Positions 10,366 to 22,260 of a stretch of 64,000 bases of DNA are shown here, piece after piece. The stretch spans positions 44,788,501 through 44,852,500 of the forward strand of contig OX031057.1 of NCBI GenBank assembly GCA_943736015.1. The letters are read 5' to 3'. Each line of letters begins with the position of its first letter. The first letter of the stretch is position 1. Both the position numbers and the translations under genes were made by a program. Below the pieces are notes generated by a model. The model was not told where the DNA came from. It saw only the letters and a program-made list of their open reading frames with translations, and searched no databases. The DNA is from Tridacna crocea (Eukaryota; Mollusca; Bivalvia; Cardiida; Cardiidae).

Positions 10366-10470
10366 TATCAAGAATGATACAGGAACACAGAACGCGCTAA
10401 CCCCGTTGCGTGATGTAAGGGAGATAACTATGACCAATGACGCATCTGGTGTGCGTGTCGCGTAACACTC

Positions 10471-10697
10471 TTAACGCATTACCACATAATCCCTACTTTT
10501 GACGCCCCTGAGAAAGAAGCCTTTAGAAAACATTGTGGGAAAAGGAGAAAATGCTGGTAACCAGCATTTCTCCTTTTCCTACAATGTTTTCTACCCTACA
10601 CAAAACACACTTAAAGTTTTCAGTCACTTTTATTTTGTCGTCTGCAAATGCTTTCAATTTGGACCAGTCCAAAATATTGTCGTTTGGAATGGGTTAA
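10471..10697 (+). mobile_element. Family A, copy 19
   Basis: TTAA at 10471-10474 and 10694-10697; one A missing in the right stem arm. Confidence 0.9.
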
Positions 10698-10715
10698 AGT
10701 CCTTTCGATGACAGA

Positions 10716-10940
10716 TTAACCCATATATAACCCATATCTAGGTAAATAACTAAAATCAAAATTTCAATTCGATAGTTAAAAGCCATTTATTGCCATGTCA
10801 TGGTTATGCTTGAAGAATAAGATCTCCTTATCGGACAGTGTAGATCCAAGATCAGACAGCACGTTCTGTGCAGTCTGATCTTGATCTACACTGTCCGCAA
10901 AAGGTCAGTGAGTCGCGCTTAGCAGCCTAAGGGTTATTAA
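10716..10940 (-). mobile_element. Family B, full copy
   Basis: TTAA 10716-10719; stem GATCCAAGATCAGACAGCAC; ends CTTAGCAGCCTAAGGGTTAT. Confidence 0.8.
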
Positions 10941-11024
10941 ATCAAGATCATTCTTCACAGTTGTGATAATGAATCAGAATAAGAATCTTTATCGACTTAC
11001 ATATAAACCATGCTCTGTGAACAG

Positions 11025-11190
11025 GGGCCTTAATGCATCTGCGAAATGTATCGACCCAGATCAGCCTGCGCAGTCCGCGCATGCTGACCTGGGTCGATAC
11101 TTTTCGCTATTGATAATTTTTTTGCGTGTTTAAGGACTAGTCTATCTTATCCAGTCGAGGGTCCGACGAGGTGGACTTTATAGATCCCTG
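11025..11190 (+). mobile_element. Family E, near-full copy
   Basis: Stem GTATCGACCCAGATCAGCCT with inverse, then GTTTAAGGACTAGTCTATCT and TAGATCCCTGATCATGTGAT. Family F copy 1 follows. Confidence 0.65.
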
Positions 11191-11210
11191 ATCATGTGAT
11201 GACTTGCTCG

Positions 11211-11292
11211 ATATCGTCAGTGTACTTCAAAAACCTCGTAACTACAGCTTGTTAGAAGCTGTAGTTACGAGGTTTTGGAAGTACACCGATGA
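11211..11292. mobile_element. Family F palindrome, copy 1
   Basis: About 80-bp near-perfect hairpin: ATCGTCAGTGTACTTC and AAAACCTCGTAACTACAGCT mirrored around a TGTTAGA loop. Too short to code. Confidence 0.7.
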
Positions 11293-11515
11293 TTTGATGC
11301 ATCATGGAAATGCATTAATCCCCATTTTTCACAAAGGGTGGTACATGTACATCGTGATATAACAAACAATTTTGTAAATATCACTGGTCTAAACAAACGC
11401 AATTCTATTCACCTGTAAAATTAAAAGAAAATGTACTGTGAACTAATTGTAGTTAAGTAAGACTTGCTCTGGTGGAGAATGACAACAATTATTTTAGTTA
11501 CAATTATAGCACTGT

Positions 11516-11516
11516 G

Positions 11517-11553
<37 letters not shown>

Positions 11554-11804
11554 CGATCGCCGTGACCAATGCACCTAACCTGGAGTTTCTTTTACCAGTG
11601 CTTAGCACAACATTCTTTCCAGGCCAATGGCTTCTCTCCCACACAACACTCGTCGAAATTATAGTCAGCCGTCAGAGAGGAGTGAATCGTGTCGCAATGA
11701 CTATCACCAATTTCTCGAAAAGAAATAAGCCGAGCCGGGAGTCGAACAAGCGACCCATTGTTCTCAAGTCATGCACCACACTATCGACTGAGCAACCGTG
11801 GCTC
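11516..11804 (-). mobile_element. tRNA-derived SINE with AATC-repeat tail
   Basis: Minus-strand head with acceptor-like GAGCCACG, box A-like TTGCTCAGTCGATAGTG and box B-like TTGTTCGACTCCC. A body of about 180 bp follows and ends in a run of AATC repeats (plus-strand GATT, 11516-11556). A tRNA-like head, an unrelated body and a short tandem 3' tail are the standard SINE layout. The anticodon-loop region does not fold as a normal tRNA, so it is not called as a tRNA gene. No clear target duplication was found. Confidence 0.65.
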
Positions 11805-11919
11805 GGTTGCTCAAAATCGCCTCACAATGTATTATATCCTTACACAAAACCTTCATTTCAGTTTTTTGAAACATCAACTTAGCTAGCCTTGAATGTTTCC
11901 GTTTGACAAACTACTATTT

Positions 11920-12137
11920 CAGTCTTCTACCACACAGTCTCGAGTCTTTAAAGATCCCGACAAAAAAGAACGTTGCGCGGAAAAGAAAAAAATACTAGTG
12001 ACCAGGATTTTCTCCTTTCCCCACAACTTTTACTACCCTGTTCTAGACAAGTCCCATCATGTGATCAATATTTAAATTGTCGTCAGCAAATCCTTATAAT
12101 TTTGACATGCCTATATTTTTGTCGTGTGGTGGAGTTT
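11920..12137 (+). mobile_element. Family A, decayed copy 20
   Basis: Left flank CTACCACACAGTCTCGAG, stem interrupted (AAAATACTAGTGACCAGGAT), right flank TTGTCGTCAGCAAATCC. Terminal TTAA lost. Confidence 0.65.
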
Positions 12138-12239
12138 TCACGGTTACTACCTCCCTACCTTTGTTAAATGTATATGAGCCTTGCTCTTTCAAATGGGAGA
12201 ATCATGCAACTATACTAAGCAATCAATATATAACAATGA

Positions 12240-12420
12240 ATGCACAAAATCCATTTTGTCTAATAACCGGCTGAACTCTTGGGTAGAAAAGTCCTTTGAC
12301 ATGCAGAAAAAGGTCCAATAGCGAAAAGTATCGATTCATGTAAGCCTGCGCGTCCGCGCCGGCTGACCTGGGTCGATGCTTTTCGCAAATGCATTGAGCT
12401 CCATTTTGCGAGAACACGGC
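12240..12420 (-). mobile_element. Family E, near-full copy
   Basis: Tail first (AGTCCTTTGACATGCAGAAA), then stem GTATCGATTCATGTAAGCCT and GGCTGACCTGGGTCGATGCT. Confidence 0.65.
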
Positions 12421-12841
12421 TCAAGTTTAGAGTGAAGTGTAAGGGAAATAACTACGGATTACTGAGTATCGTTAAGTTGATCATTTTACATAATTACCTC
12501 CCGACACAAAAATATAGCAGATACAGCTAACTCTAGCATATATCATTGTATGATACGAGATGTCGACATTAAAACAACTTACTAATTGCTGGAAAGTCTC
12601 ATCTAAGTCATATAGCAGGCAAAGGGTTTAAAGTAAATGCAGACATTAATTTAATTTTGGTTTAAATGAGGAGAATTTTCAGCCAGCATGGTAGAAAGCA
12701 GAACAGGCTAGTTACCATTATTTACTTCTATTTCATTGTTGCTCTTTTTGCAAATCTTTTTCCTCGGGGTCGCTCACAAGAAGTGCTGAGAAACTAAGCA
12801 CAACATTACTTTTGAGGACAATAAGGACCAAAGTAAGATTT
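12421..12841. other. No feature recognised
   Basis: About 420 bp of AT-rich sequence. The following 12886-13231 up to the 29-bp array is likewise featureless apart from short frames. Confidence 0.6.
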
Positions 12842-12885
12842 TTAGACGTAGCGTCTGATCTTGGATTTACATTATCCACCATTAA
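12842..12885. mobile_element. Family B stem fragment
   Basis: GCGTCTGATCTTGGATTTAC and ATTATCCACC only. Confidence 0.5.
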
Positions 12886-13231
12886 ATGAAATATTCTGGT
12901 TAAAAAAAAGGACTTTAGGTTGTAATGCTCTCCTGATTTTGAGAGTCCATTTCACTGTAAGCTGTAAACTAGCTGTTATCACAATTATTCTCTGTTGGGT
13001 ATGCATGATGATACAAGGGAGATTTATCAACAAACGTATTGTTTGTAATGAAAAGACGAGTTTGGAATATGGTGATAAACATTTGAAAAAAAAAAAGATC
13101 AACGCAATGTTTTCTTTCTAAACGACTCCATAAAGTAAACTATAGGTTAACACCATATTATGTCTTTCAGTTCGCTTGTTGATAAGAAGACGACAGTGGC
13201 CATGAAATTAAACTTAATTAAATGATACTAC

Positions 13232-15650
13232 AGCTTCCAACCATTGTCTTATACCTCGGTTGCTTCCAGCTATTGTCCTATACCACTGCTGCTTAAAACC
13301 AGTATCCTATACCACTGTTGCTTCCAGCCATTTTCCTATACTACTGTTGCTTCCAACCCTTGTCTTATATCTCGGTTGCTTCCAGCCATTGTCGTATGCC
13401 ACTGTTGCTTAAAACCAATGTCCTATACCACTGTTGCTTCCAACCGTTGTCCTATACCACTGAACATGTTGCTTCCAACCCTTGTCTTATAACTCTGTTG
13501 CTTCCAACCGTTGTCGTATACCAGTGTTGCTTTCAACCGTTATTCTATACCACTGTTGCCTCCAAGCATTGTCCTAACCCCTGCTACTTCCAATGATTGT
13601 TCAATACCGCTGTCGCTTCCAGCGATTTTTCAATACCACTATTGCTTCGAACCATTGTCCTATACCTCTGTTGCTTCCAACTATTGTCCTATACCACTGT
13701 TGCTTCCAACTCCTATACCACTTTTTTTCCAGACGTTGTCCTACACTACTGTTTCTTCTAACCACTGTCATATACCAGTGTTGCTCAAAACTGTCTCCTA
13801 TGCCACTGTTGCTTTCCAACGTTGTTCTATGCCACTGTTCCTTCCAACTATTGTCCAGTACCACTGTTGCTTCCAACCATTATCCTACACCACGTTTGCT
13901 TTCAACCGTTGTTCTATATCTGTGTTGCTTCTACCAATGTCCTACACCTTGGCTGCTTTGAGCTGTTGTCCAATACCTCTGTTGCTTTCATCCGCTGGCC
14001 TATACCACTGCTGCTTCCAACCGTTGTCCTATACCGCTGTGATTTCCAACAACTGTCTTATGTCTCCTTTCCTTTCAACCAGTGGCCTAAACTACAACTG
14101 CTTCGAATCATTGTCTAATATCTCTGTTGCTCTCAACCGTTGTCCTATACCACTGTTGCTTCCAGCCAATGTCCTGTACCTCTGCTTCTTCAAACTATTG
14201 TCCTATACAACTGTTGCTTTCAACCGTTGTCCTATATCTCTGTTATTTCCAAACATTTACTTTTACCTTTGTTGCTTCTAGCCATTGACCTATACCACTT
14301 TTGCTTCCAACAGTCGTCATATACCTCTGTTGCTTCCAACCGTTGTTCTATACCTCTATTGCTTCCAACCGTCGTCCTATTCCTCTGTTGCTTCCAACCG
14401 TTGGCCTATACCTCTTTTGCTTCCAACCATTGTCCTTATCCTCTGTTGCTAATAGCCATTGTCCTATTCCTCTGCTGCCACCAACCGTTGTCCTTTATAA
14501 GGTTTTTTTTTTTTCCAATTTTTGTCCTACACTACTGTTCCCTCTCAGTATTGTCATATACCAGTGTTGCTTCTAACTGTCTCCTATGCTAATGTTGGTT
14601 TCAACTATAATTCTATACCATTGTTGCTTCCAACCATTTTCTTACATCACGGCTGCGTCTAACCATTGTCCAATACCTCTGTTGCTTTCAACTGTAGTTC
14701 TACACCACTGTTGCTTCCAGCCGTTGTCCTATACCACTGTTGCTTCCAACCGTTGGCCTATACCTTTGTTATTTCCAACAAATGTCCTATACCTCGGTTG
14801 CTTCCAACTGTTGTCCTATACCTATGTTTCATCTATAAATTGTCCAATACTTCTGTTGCTTACACCCTTTGGTCTTTACCAGTGTTGGTTCCAACTGTTG
14901 TCCTTTACCTCCGTTATTTCCAACAACTCTCGTATACCTCTTTTTCTTTCAACTGTTAGCCTATACCGCTGTTGCTTCCAGCCATAGCCCAATACCTCTA
15001 TTGGTTTGTACCACTGTCTAATACCTTTGTTGATTCCAACTATTGTCCTTCGCCTCCGATGCTTCCAACAATTATCCTATACCACTGCTGTTTCCAACCG
15101 TTGTCCTTTACCTCTGTTATTTCCAACAGTTGTCCTATACTGTTGCTTCCAATCGTTGTCTTGTCCTAAATCTTTGTTGCTTCCAACCGTTGTCCTATTC
15201 CGCTGTTGCTTCCAACCGTTGTCCTATTCCGCTGTTGCTTCCAACCGTTGTCCTAATCCGCTGTTGCTTTTAACATTTGTCCTATACCTCTTTTGCTTCC
15301 AACATTGTCCTATACCACTGTTGTTGATAGCCATTGTCCTGTACCTCTGCTGTTTCCAACCGTTGTCCTATACCACTTTTTTTTCAAAACGTTTTCTTTT
15401 ACTACTGTTTTCTCTCACCACCGTCACATACCAGTGTTGCTTCTAACTGTCTCCTATGCTAATGTTGGTTTCAACCATACTTCTTTACCATTGTTGCTTC
15501 AAATCATTGTTTTTCACCACTGTTATGTCCAACCATTGTCCTACATCACGGCTGCTCCTAACCGTTGTTCTATACCATTACTTCTTCTATCCATTGTCCA
15601 AAACCAATGCTGCTTCTAACCGTTGTCCTTACAGCCGTAGATATACAACC
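13232..15650. repeat. Minisatellite, 29-bp unit, about 83 copies
   Basis: The unit is close to TTGTCCTATACCACTG + TTGCTTCCAACCG. Exact 29-bp spacing is seen at 15181, 15210 and 15239. Units diverge by a few substitutions each and some carry 1-5-bp indels. No stop codon occurs in any of the three plus-strand frames of the consensus, and since 29 is not a multiple of 3 each frame reads a 29-residue peptide cycle. This is why frames of up to 256 codons appear here. I see no start context, splice site or composition that would support a real protein. Confidence 0.95.
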
Positions 15651-15730
15651 TTTGCCTTTGGGTATTACAGGATGAAATCAAATAAAATTGGTGAATTGCA
15701 CCTATGTTTTATCAAATTGTGTTTCTTTTC

Positions 15731-15758
15731 CATCATCATCATCATCATCATCATCATC
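15731..15758. repeat. CAT trinucleotide repeat
   Basis: Nine CAT/ATC units directly after the 29-bp array. Confidence 0.9.
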
Positions 15759-15990
15759 GTCTTCGTCGCAATCACTCTTATTGTTCTCATCATCGTGGAA
15801 TGTGACTATAACGTTGTCAAAATAATTTTATATTCGTATAAAAATACTTTGATGAAAACAAATGCGATAGATGAAACAAAAAAAAACTATGAAAGCCACA
15901 CAAGAAAATGATACTCATGTTCACATTTCCCACAACACTCAAGCGTGACATTTGTCCATAACCCTTGTGGTGCCGAACACCGCTCAAGTT

Positions 15991-16170
15991 ACTTTTGTAG
16001 TCTGTGCAGATCAAGATCAGCTTACACAGAACGTGCAGCCTTACATTGCATCTATCCTGTCCAATATTTTGATATGTGTACTGTCATAAACAACTTTGGA
16101 GTAGCAATATTTCGGCTGTTTCTCGGGATTAATGAAAGGTCTATTTTATTGATACATTGCTCTAATAGCT
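15991..16170 (+). mobile_element. Family B, diverged copy
   Basis: GTGCAGATCAAGATCAGCTT stem, tail TTTGGAGTAGCAATATTTCG. Abuts decayed family A copy 21 at 16168. Confidence 0.6.
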
Positions 16171-16411
16171 AACTCTTTCCTTTAACTGTCACGCTTTTTC
16201 AAGACCCCACAGTTTTTTTATGGACCTTAGGTTGGAGGCTTTTGAAAACAATGAGGAGAAAATGCTGACAACAGTATTGTCTCTCATTTCCAAACTATTT
16301 TCTACATCTCTAATGGTAAGTTAAATCATTTGATTCTAATACCATTTGTCGTCGGAAAATGCTTTTTGAATATGGGCGAATCCACAGTTTTGTCATCTGG
16401 TAAAGAGTTAA
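16168..16411 (+). mobile_element. Family A, decayed copy 21
   Basis: Right TTAA 16408-16411. Stem reduced to GAGGAGAAAATGCTGACAAC. It abuts a family B end at CTAACTC on the left. Confidence 0.65.
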
Positions 16412-16834
16412 GGTCCCTTTCATCAAACAAAAACTGTCTAGTAGTCTTGGCCCTTGTACAATTGATTGACCCAGTATAAGGCTATATATCATCGTAACAA
16501 CTGTTTTGTAGGTAATAAGGTTGAATCGATGTAGCGTAATCACGCAAGTTTTTCGGCATACCTGAATGCGTTGTCATTTGACCTACTTCATGGTATTGCT
16601 ATGGCCGAATGAATAAATGGCGTTTTGCGATTGGTAAAGATGCAGACATGTTTGTCAGTGCGGACCCGAACAAGCCTATTTGCAGACACGTGTATCACAG
16701 CACATAACTTCAAGCAGAGACTGCTTCTTTTTCAAAGACAAGTTTCATTGATTTGCAACACTTTATGAACTGAGCAAATACTTGCACACAGTTTCACATC
16801 TTCTCATATCTTTCGATAAATGGATTTTTCAAAT

Positions 16835-17040
16835 CGATATGAAAACCCCAAATGTTACTATTTCAAAGTTATGTTTCAGGGAATGATATCTTCTTATCGG
16901 ACGTTATAGTTCCAAGATCAGACTGCACGTTCTGCGCTGTCTGATCTTAATCTAACTTTGTCCGCAAATGTCCTGAGTCCTGTTTAGCTGCCCAGTCCGT
17001 AAAAGGTCAATGAGTGGCATTTAGAAGTTTCAGGGTTAAT
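16835..17040 (-). mobile_element. Family B, diverged copy
   Basis: CTATTTCAAAGTTATGTTTC, stem TTCCAAGATCAGACTGCACG, ends with a partly duplicated tail (AGTCCGTAAAAGGTCAATGA) and GGGTTAA. Confidence 0.65.
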
Positions 17041-17224
17041 AGACACTCATGTTTCGTTCATGCTGCTTTGAAAAAGTTCATGAACCTTTTTTGACAATAT
17101 AAAACCTATATGTCCTTTATTTTCCTCAAAACTTCAACGAAGGCCCTGGAGCCAATTCAGACAACTTTCCCAATAACTGAGAGGACCTTTACAATATTCT
17201 TACATACATGACACATACATCTAC

Positions 17225-17452
17225 TTAACTCATTACCAAACGACAATATTTTAGGCTTGTCCAAATCCAAAGCATTTGCAGACGACAAAATAAAAGTGAC
17301 TGGAAATTTGAAATGTGTTTTGTAAAGAGTAGAAAACATTGTTGGAAAAGGAGAAAATGCTGGTTACCAGCATTTTCTCCTTTTCCCACAATGTTTTCTA
17401 AAGGCTTCTTTCTCAGGGTCGTGAAAAGTAGGGATTGTGTGGTAATGGGTAA
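17225..17452 (-). mobile_element. Family A, copy 22
   Basis: TTAA 17225-17228; right end GGTAATGGGTAAA lacks one T. Stem nearly perfect. Confidence 0.9.
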
Positions 17453-17574
17453 ATATTCAAGGTTCTCTGAATCATCTGAAAAATTAGATATATTTGAAAT
17501 TCTTCAGCCAACTGCAAACACTCTAATATTGAGATCTCAGACTGTGTGTGTGTGTTTTTTGTATGTTGTTGGAC

Positions 17575-17690
17575 AAATTCTCACCGTATTGGATAGTATG
17601 GATCAGATACCAAACAGCAAGTTCCGTGCAGTCTAATCTTGATATACACTATCCGAAAAACATGTTGAGTAGGGCATAACAGATCCCTGA
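17575..17690. mobile_element. Family B remnant
   Basis: GGATAGTATGGATCAGATAC and CGTGCAGTCTAATCTTGATA; ends lost. Confidence 0.5.
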
Positions 17691-17784
17691 GCTGAGAATT
17701 TTATATAAATTGTATCAGTGTTCAAAAGAATGAAAAGTCTCTCCTGAAAGTAATATAGCTCCTAAATATAATAAAAGAAGTATT

Positions 17785-17870
17785 AGTCTATGCACGTTCT
17801 GTGCATTCTGATCTTAATCTGCACTGTCCGCTAAAGGTCGGTGAGATGCGTTCAGCAGCAAAAGAACTGA
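17785..17870. mobile_element. Family B remnant
   Basis: TGCACGTTCTGTGCATTCTG then GCACTGTCCGCTAAAGGTCG; left part lost. Confidence 0.55.
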
Positions 17871-17904
17871 CACGATTTTAAACATTATCATTCTGGTAGT
17901 ATTC

Positions 17905-18113
17905 CTCTACCGAACAATGCCGAATTTATACCATCTTCAGAAAGATCCGGCTTTTTCAAAATATTACGGTAAAAGGCAAAAAAATGCTGGTAACCAGCCT
18001 TTTCTGCTTTTCCAACAATGGTCTTCATCCTTACAAACATTTTTTTTTTATAACCTCAATCAATTTGTCGTCTGCAAATGAATTAAATTTGTACAAGTCG
18101 TCTGGTATAGTTG
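17905..18113 (+). mobile_element. Family A, decayed copy 23
   Basis: Stem AAAAAAATGCTGGTAACCAG retained; right flank AATTTGTCGTCTGCAAATGA. Confidence 0.65.
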
Positions 18114-18380
18114 ACAGCAGGGGCGATAACTGTCCATATTGGCCTGTATCGATTGTGTAGAATCGTATTTATTTATAAGTACACTGACGTCATATCTGAT
18201 ATTAAGAAGAATAGACTTACCGACTGCAAAGCGACCCATCCGTTTCTGAACACCAGAAATTTGCACCATTTCACTGCATGAAACAGTTAAGTTTGGTCAC
18301 TTTTTTATTCAGTACGTACTAGTAAGTGTTTAAGGTGAAAATATGATTCGCTGGTAAAAAGAAATATCGATAATGCCCCT

Positions 18381-18592
18381 TTAACCCATAATCTCCAAAA
18401 AAAGTAAAACGACACTTTAAAGTCGATAGTAAGAACCAAACTTTACTATTTCAAAAGTATTTCGGTTAAAAAGACATCTCCTTAATGGACAGTTTAGATC
18501 CAAGATCAGACTGCACGTTTTGTGCAGTCTGATCTTGATCTAACGCTGTCCGCAAAAGGTCTTGAGTCGTATTTAGCTACCTAAGGGTCAAT
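18381..18592 (-). mobile_element. Family B, near-full copy
   Basis: TTAA 18381-18384; perfect stem CAAGATCAGACTGCACGTTT; ends ACCTAAGGGTCAA. Confidence 0.75.
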
Positions 18593-18795
18593 ACTACTGC
18601 CAATGCCATTTGTGCTTTACCATAATGGTCATCAATGTTTCCTCAGCTGTTTTTGACAGCATCGATTCTACATGTTGCTGATTTTTCCCTTTGCAAAATA
18701 TTCTTTAACGAAGATATGAAGTGTTACCATGGAAACACCTTAATACGAATTATATCTTATAAAGTTTACCCTTACAGCATGTCGATGTCTACTCC

Positions 18796-18885
18796 AATAG
18801 CTTTTTTGTATCATGTAGATCCATAGGTCAGAATAAAAAATAACGTGCAGTCTGATCTTGGATCCACAGTATCCGATATCGCACG
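18796..18885. mobile_element. Family B remnant
   Basis: GTAGATCCATAGGTCAGAAT and ACGTGCAGTCTGATCTTGGA. Confidence 0.55.
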
Positions 18886-19018
18886 TGATCTCCTAGTCTA
18901 AAAAAACAATGACATCGTAACAAGTGGCTATTTCCTTTGTCTGACGCACTAGGCGCTTTATTGATAATGATGTATTTTTAAATATGCCTTTTTCAAATCT
19001 TTTAGAGCCAATTATGAT

Positions 19019-19275
19019 ATGGCTTGTAACACGCCAAAAAGGACATTTGGACATTTGCGTAAAATGGCGTCTCGGATCAGCCTGCGCAATTCGCGAAGGC
19101 TAATCCGAAACGGCACATTACGACTTCATTAGATTTTGTGCTACAGTAGGCTTGCACAAAACAGAAAATTACATAAAAACGTAAAGTGTCGTTTCGGGTT
19201 AGCCTGCGAGGACTGTGCAGGCTGATCCGAGACCACACATTACGCAAATGACCGAATGTCCCTTTTCGCGTGTTG
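19019..19275. mobile_element. Family C, copy 2
   Basis: Starts GGCTTGTAACACGCCAAAAA and ends CTTTTCGCGTGTTGTATAGG; both stems present. Confidence 0.75.
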
Positions 19276-19464
19276 TATAGGTTAGATTATATACTCCGGC
19301 GGAAGCGAGTTTAGCGCATCTCTTTTACGCAGTATAGCAAGCAAGATATAGCCATGAATCCATAAAACTTTATTTATCTAAAACGGACTGAATCTTCAGA
19401 TAGATTTGCACTTTGACATGCAGATTTTTTTTTTCCAAAGCTAAATACTGACACGATTATAAGG

Positions 19465-19726
19465 CCTAAAACAAGCAGAAAGGGACATTGGGACATTTGC
19501 GGAAAGAGTCGTTTCGGATCAGCCTGCGCAGTCTGCGCAGGCTAACCCGAAACAAAACTTTACGTTTTCATGCATTTTTCTGTTTTGCGCAAGCCTAATG
19601 AAGAAAAAAATCTAATGTAGACGTAAAGTGTCGTCTCGGATTAGCCTGCGCGGACTGCGCAGGCTGATCCGGGACGACACTTTATGCTAATATCCGTATT
19701 CCCTTTTTCGCGTGTTGCAGGCACTA
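19465..19726. mobile_element. Family C, copy 3
   Basis: Starts GGCCTAAAACAAGCAGAAAG; second stem GCCTGCGCGGACTGCGCAGG perfect; ends CGTGTTGCAGGC. Orientation of the spacer is inverted relative to copy 2. Confidence 0.75.
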
Positions 19727-19779
19727 TACATTTTGTAGACGCATTAACCTCCCTTCTCAACCATTGGTTTAGTAATTAC

Positions 19780-19935
19780 TAGAGATTCGCGCATGTTGAC
19801 CGCGGCCGAAACATTTTGACTGTTTGACAGTTTTCTGCGTGTCAAAGGACCGGTCAACCTCATGATTCATCCGTTTGTTAAACAAAATGGATTTGATAGA
19901 TCCATAATTGTGTGATGACTTGTCTGATATCATGT
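19780..19935 (+). mobile_element. Family E, tail-rich copy
   Basis: Weak stem, clear tail TTTTCTGCGTGTCAAAGGAC and TAATTGTGTGATGACTTGTC; ends just left of family A copy 24. Confidence 0.6.
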
Positions 19936-19948
19936 ATCATAGAGATAT

Positions 19949-20179
19949 ACTAACTCTTTACCAAACGACAAAATTTTGGACCAGTCCAAATTGAAAGCTT
20001 TTGCAGACGACAAAATAAACATAACTCAAAAATCGAAATTTATTTCAAGCAGGGTAGAAAACATTGTGGGAAAAGGAGAAAATGCTGGTTACCAGCATTT
20101 TCTCCTTTTCCCACATTGTTTTCAAAAGGCTTCTATCTCAGGGACGTGAAAAACCAGGGTTTGTTTGGTAATGGGTTAA
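19949..20179 (-). mobile_element. Family A, copy 24
   Basis: Right TTAA 20176-20179; left end CTAACTCTTTACCAAACGAC. Stem perfect except one base. Confidence 0.9.
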
Positions 20180-20385
20180 CCACCTTTTTGCAAAAGCTTG
20201 GCTTATATACTTAGGTTTATAGCTTGGTAATTGTTTTTTTCATCTTACCATGATAGTAAGCTTTTCCTTATTGGATTCCAATACAACATGTACCTGAGCT
20301 ATTAATTAGATATAACAAGCATTGATTTTCTTTTCTCGCTCCCTTACAACTAAAGCCGAGCTTTCTTTAGGTTTGGGGGAAAAGG

Positions 20386-20730
20386 TAGGCCGAGATCAGA
20401 ACGCACGTTATATGCAGCTCGGTTTAAAGCATATCCCTTCCGTCATTTTGCAGGAGGTTCTGGCAAAATTTAGGTTTGAAATGATTTAATGTCTCTAAAA
20501 CCTACTGAAAGTATCCATTTCACGTTCCCATTAACAGCAATAGGGAAAATTTACCATACCGTAATGGGTGCGAAAATATTAGATATCGAAATTCATCTAG
20601 TACTAGCAATATATTGACGAGTACTTCATGATCTATCTATCCTTTAAAATCTATACATGATTCAAGCTTAGGCAAACGTTCTGAGCAGTCTGGTTTTGAT
20701 CTATGTGTCCATAAAGGTACCCAAAGGTTC
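20386..20730. mobile_element. Two weak family B remnants
   Basis: GGCCGAGATCAGAACGCACG (about 20390) and GTTCTGAGCAGTCTGGTTTT (about 20678). The sequence between them (about 225 bp) shows nothing recognisable. Confidence 0.4.
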
Positions 20731-21054
20731 GTCAATAGCCTATAGGTCAGGGGTTCTAAGAAAAGGGAAATGGTTTAAACAAAAAAGCATAGTGAACATC
20801 TTATGGCCAATGTTTGTTAACAGGGAGTTTTTGTCAGTGGGTTGCAAGTTCAAATTGAGGCGTGTAGATATCTTTCTTATGTTTGGGAAAGGAACTGCGA
20901 CGTAACTTTCCAGCGATCTTATTCTTTCAATTAAGAAGAGCCGAAAAAGGTTTGGAAAAAAAGGTGTGGTGCGTACCACCGATAAAGAATCACCGAGATA
21001 TGATATGATATTGATATACTTAGAGGCAAAATACTGGTCTAGATCGTTAAGTAA

Positions 21055-21150
21055 AAGGGAGTGTTGACCCAAGATCAGACGACATGTTCAGTGCAGTGTG
21101 AAATTGGTCAACACTGTCTGGATTGTAACAAAGCCAGCTTTAGTTTTGTA
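21055..21150. mobile_element. Weak family B remnant
   Basis: GACCCAAGATCAGACGACAT and GTGCAGTGTGAAATTGGTCA; a related scrap lies at 22272-22312. Confidence 0.45.
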
Positions 21151-21329
21151 AGGGTTTAACATTTCATATACGAACGATATTGTTATAATTTCAGCTTGAT
21201 CTCTCTTTACGTTATCTTTAGACATTCCACTATATCTATGAGGAAAAACTGTACCAGACAACCGGACAAGCTAAAAAAATAAAATGGTTGTCTGTCTGAA
21301 ATCCTGTGTTTATCTTTCGTACCATGTGA

Positions 21330-21424
21330 CATAAAAATCAATTTCTGAGTTTCGTTTATTTTGTCGTCTGCAAGTGTTTTCGAATTGGACAAGTCTAAAA
21401 TATTGTCATTTGGTAAAGGGTTAA
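21330..21424 (+). mobile_element. Family A half-copy 25
   Basis: Only the flank with TTGTCGTCTGCAAGTGTTTT and the end TTTGGTAAAGGGTTAA remain. Confidence 0.65.
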
Positions 21425-22260
21425 CTGCTTATCGAAAGATATTTCATAAATTAATGACTAATAAATTGTCTTAGACTACGATTTAGAGTTTTCTGGGCGT
21501 TCGAAGAGCCACGGTGCGTAATTCATAGACTTCTGAGGAAGTTGTTAAGTGGTCAGAAAAACAAAAAAGGGTCTCCGGGATATCACGGAGAGCACCGAGG
21601 AACCGAGACCTTTCCTTCGGCAACAAGAAGCCTCGTGGGATACATATACGATGTTTCTAAAGTACTTTCATCTGTGAAAAAGATAGGTCCAAGATGAATC
21701 AGAATTACTTTCATGGTGCCATCCGTTTAGACCGAGGTCAATCGTTCTTGCTAAAGCAAAACTCATTGCTCTAATCCACTACAGGAGATAAGGAGCCGAA
21801 GGGGAAATCCAAGAAATTACGACCAAGATGGATTCGCCGCTCGCACACAAAATGGAAACACTGTAATTTTGTCTATACAATAAACTGTTGCAAAAGCTAC
21901 AAGATGGGAGCCCTATGCTCAACCATGGACCATCTTCATTTCTCTAATTACCACAACATTAATATTTATAATGGTATAGCGTATTTGTATTATTAGCCTG
22001 TGTTTATTCTTTCCTTTTGTTGTAAAGTTACTTATTTCAATGATTACCAAACAGATGAACAGTTTCATGGCAAGAGATCTATAAAGACCATGACAAGGAG
22101 ATGTTGATAAGGAGACATTTGGAAATTATTGGCGCCTGAACCAAGGCCGATGTGTCGTAGACGTGTCCTAACAGTGGATCCTTATAAGGCTAATTGAATA
22201 AATCGAAAATTTCCAGCTGAAAACCAAATTGTTGCGTATTCAAAGTTCTACCACATATAC
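21425..22260. other. No feature recognised
   Basis: Somewhat less AT-rich around 21540-21660, with a small local stem (CTCCGGGATATCACGGAG). No open frame with family resemblance. Confidence 0.55.

Noticed and set aside
11727..11804. tRNA gene on the minus strand
   Set aside because: Box A and B are present, but the body and AATC tail show a SINE, and the cloverleaf is incomplete.
13232..15650. CRISPR-like array
   Set aside because: Repeats are contiguous and diverged with no unique spacers of constant length, and the genome is eukaryotic.
13232..15911. Several plus-strand frames of 90-256 codons, Cys/Pro/Leu-rich
   Set aside because: They are translations of the stop-free 29-bp tandem repeat in shifting frames, with no codon bias, start context or splice evidence.
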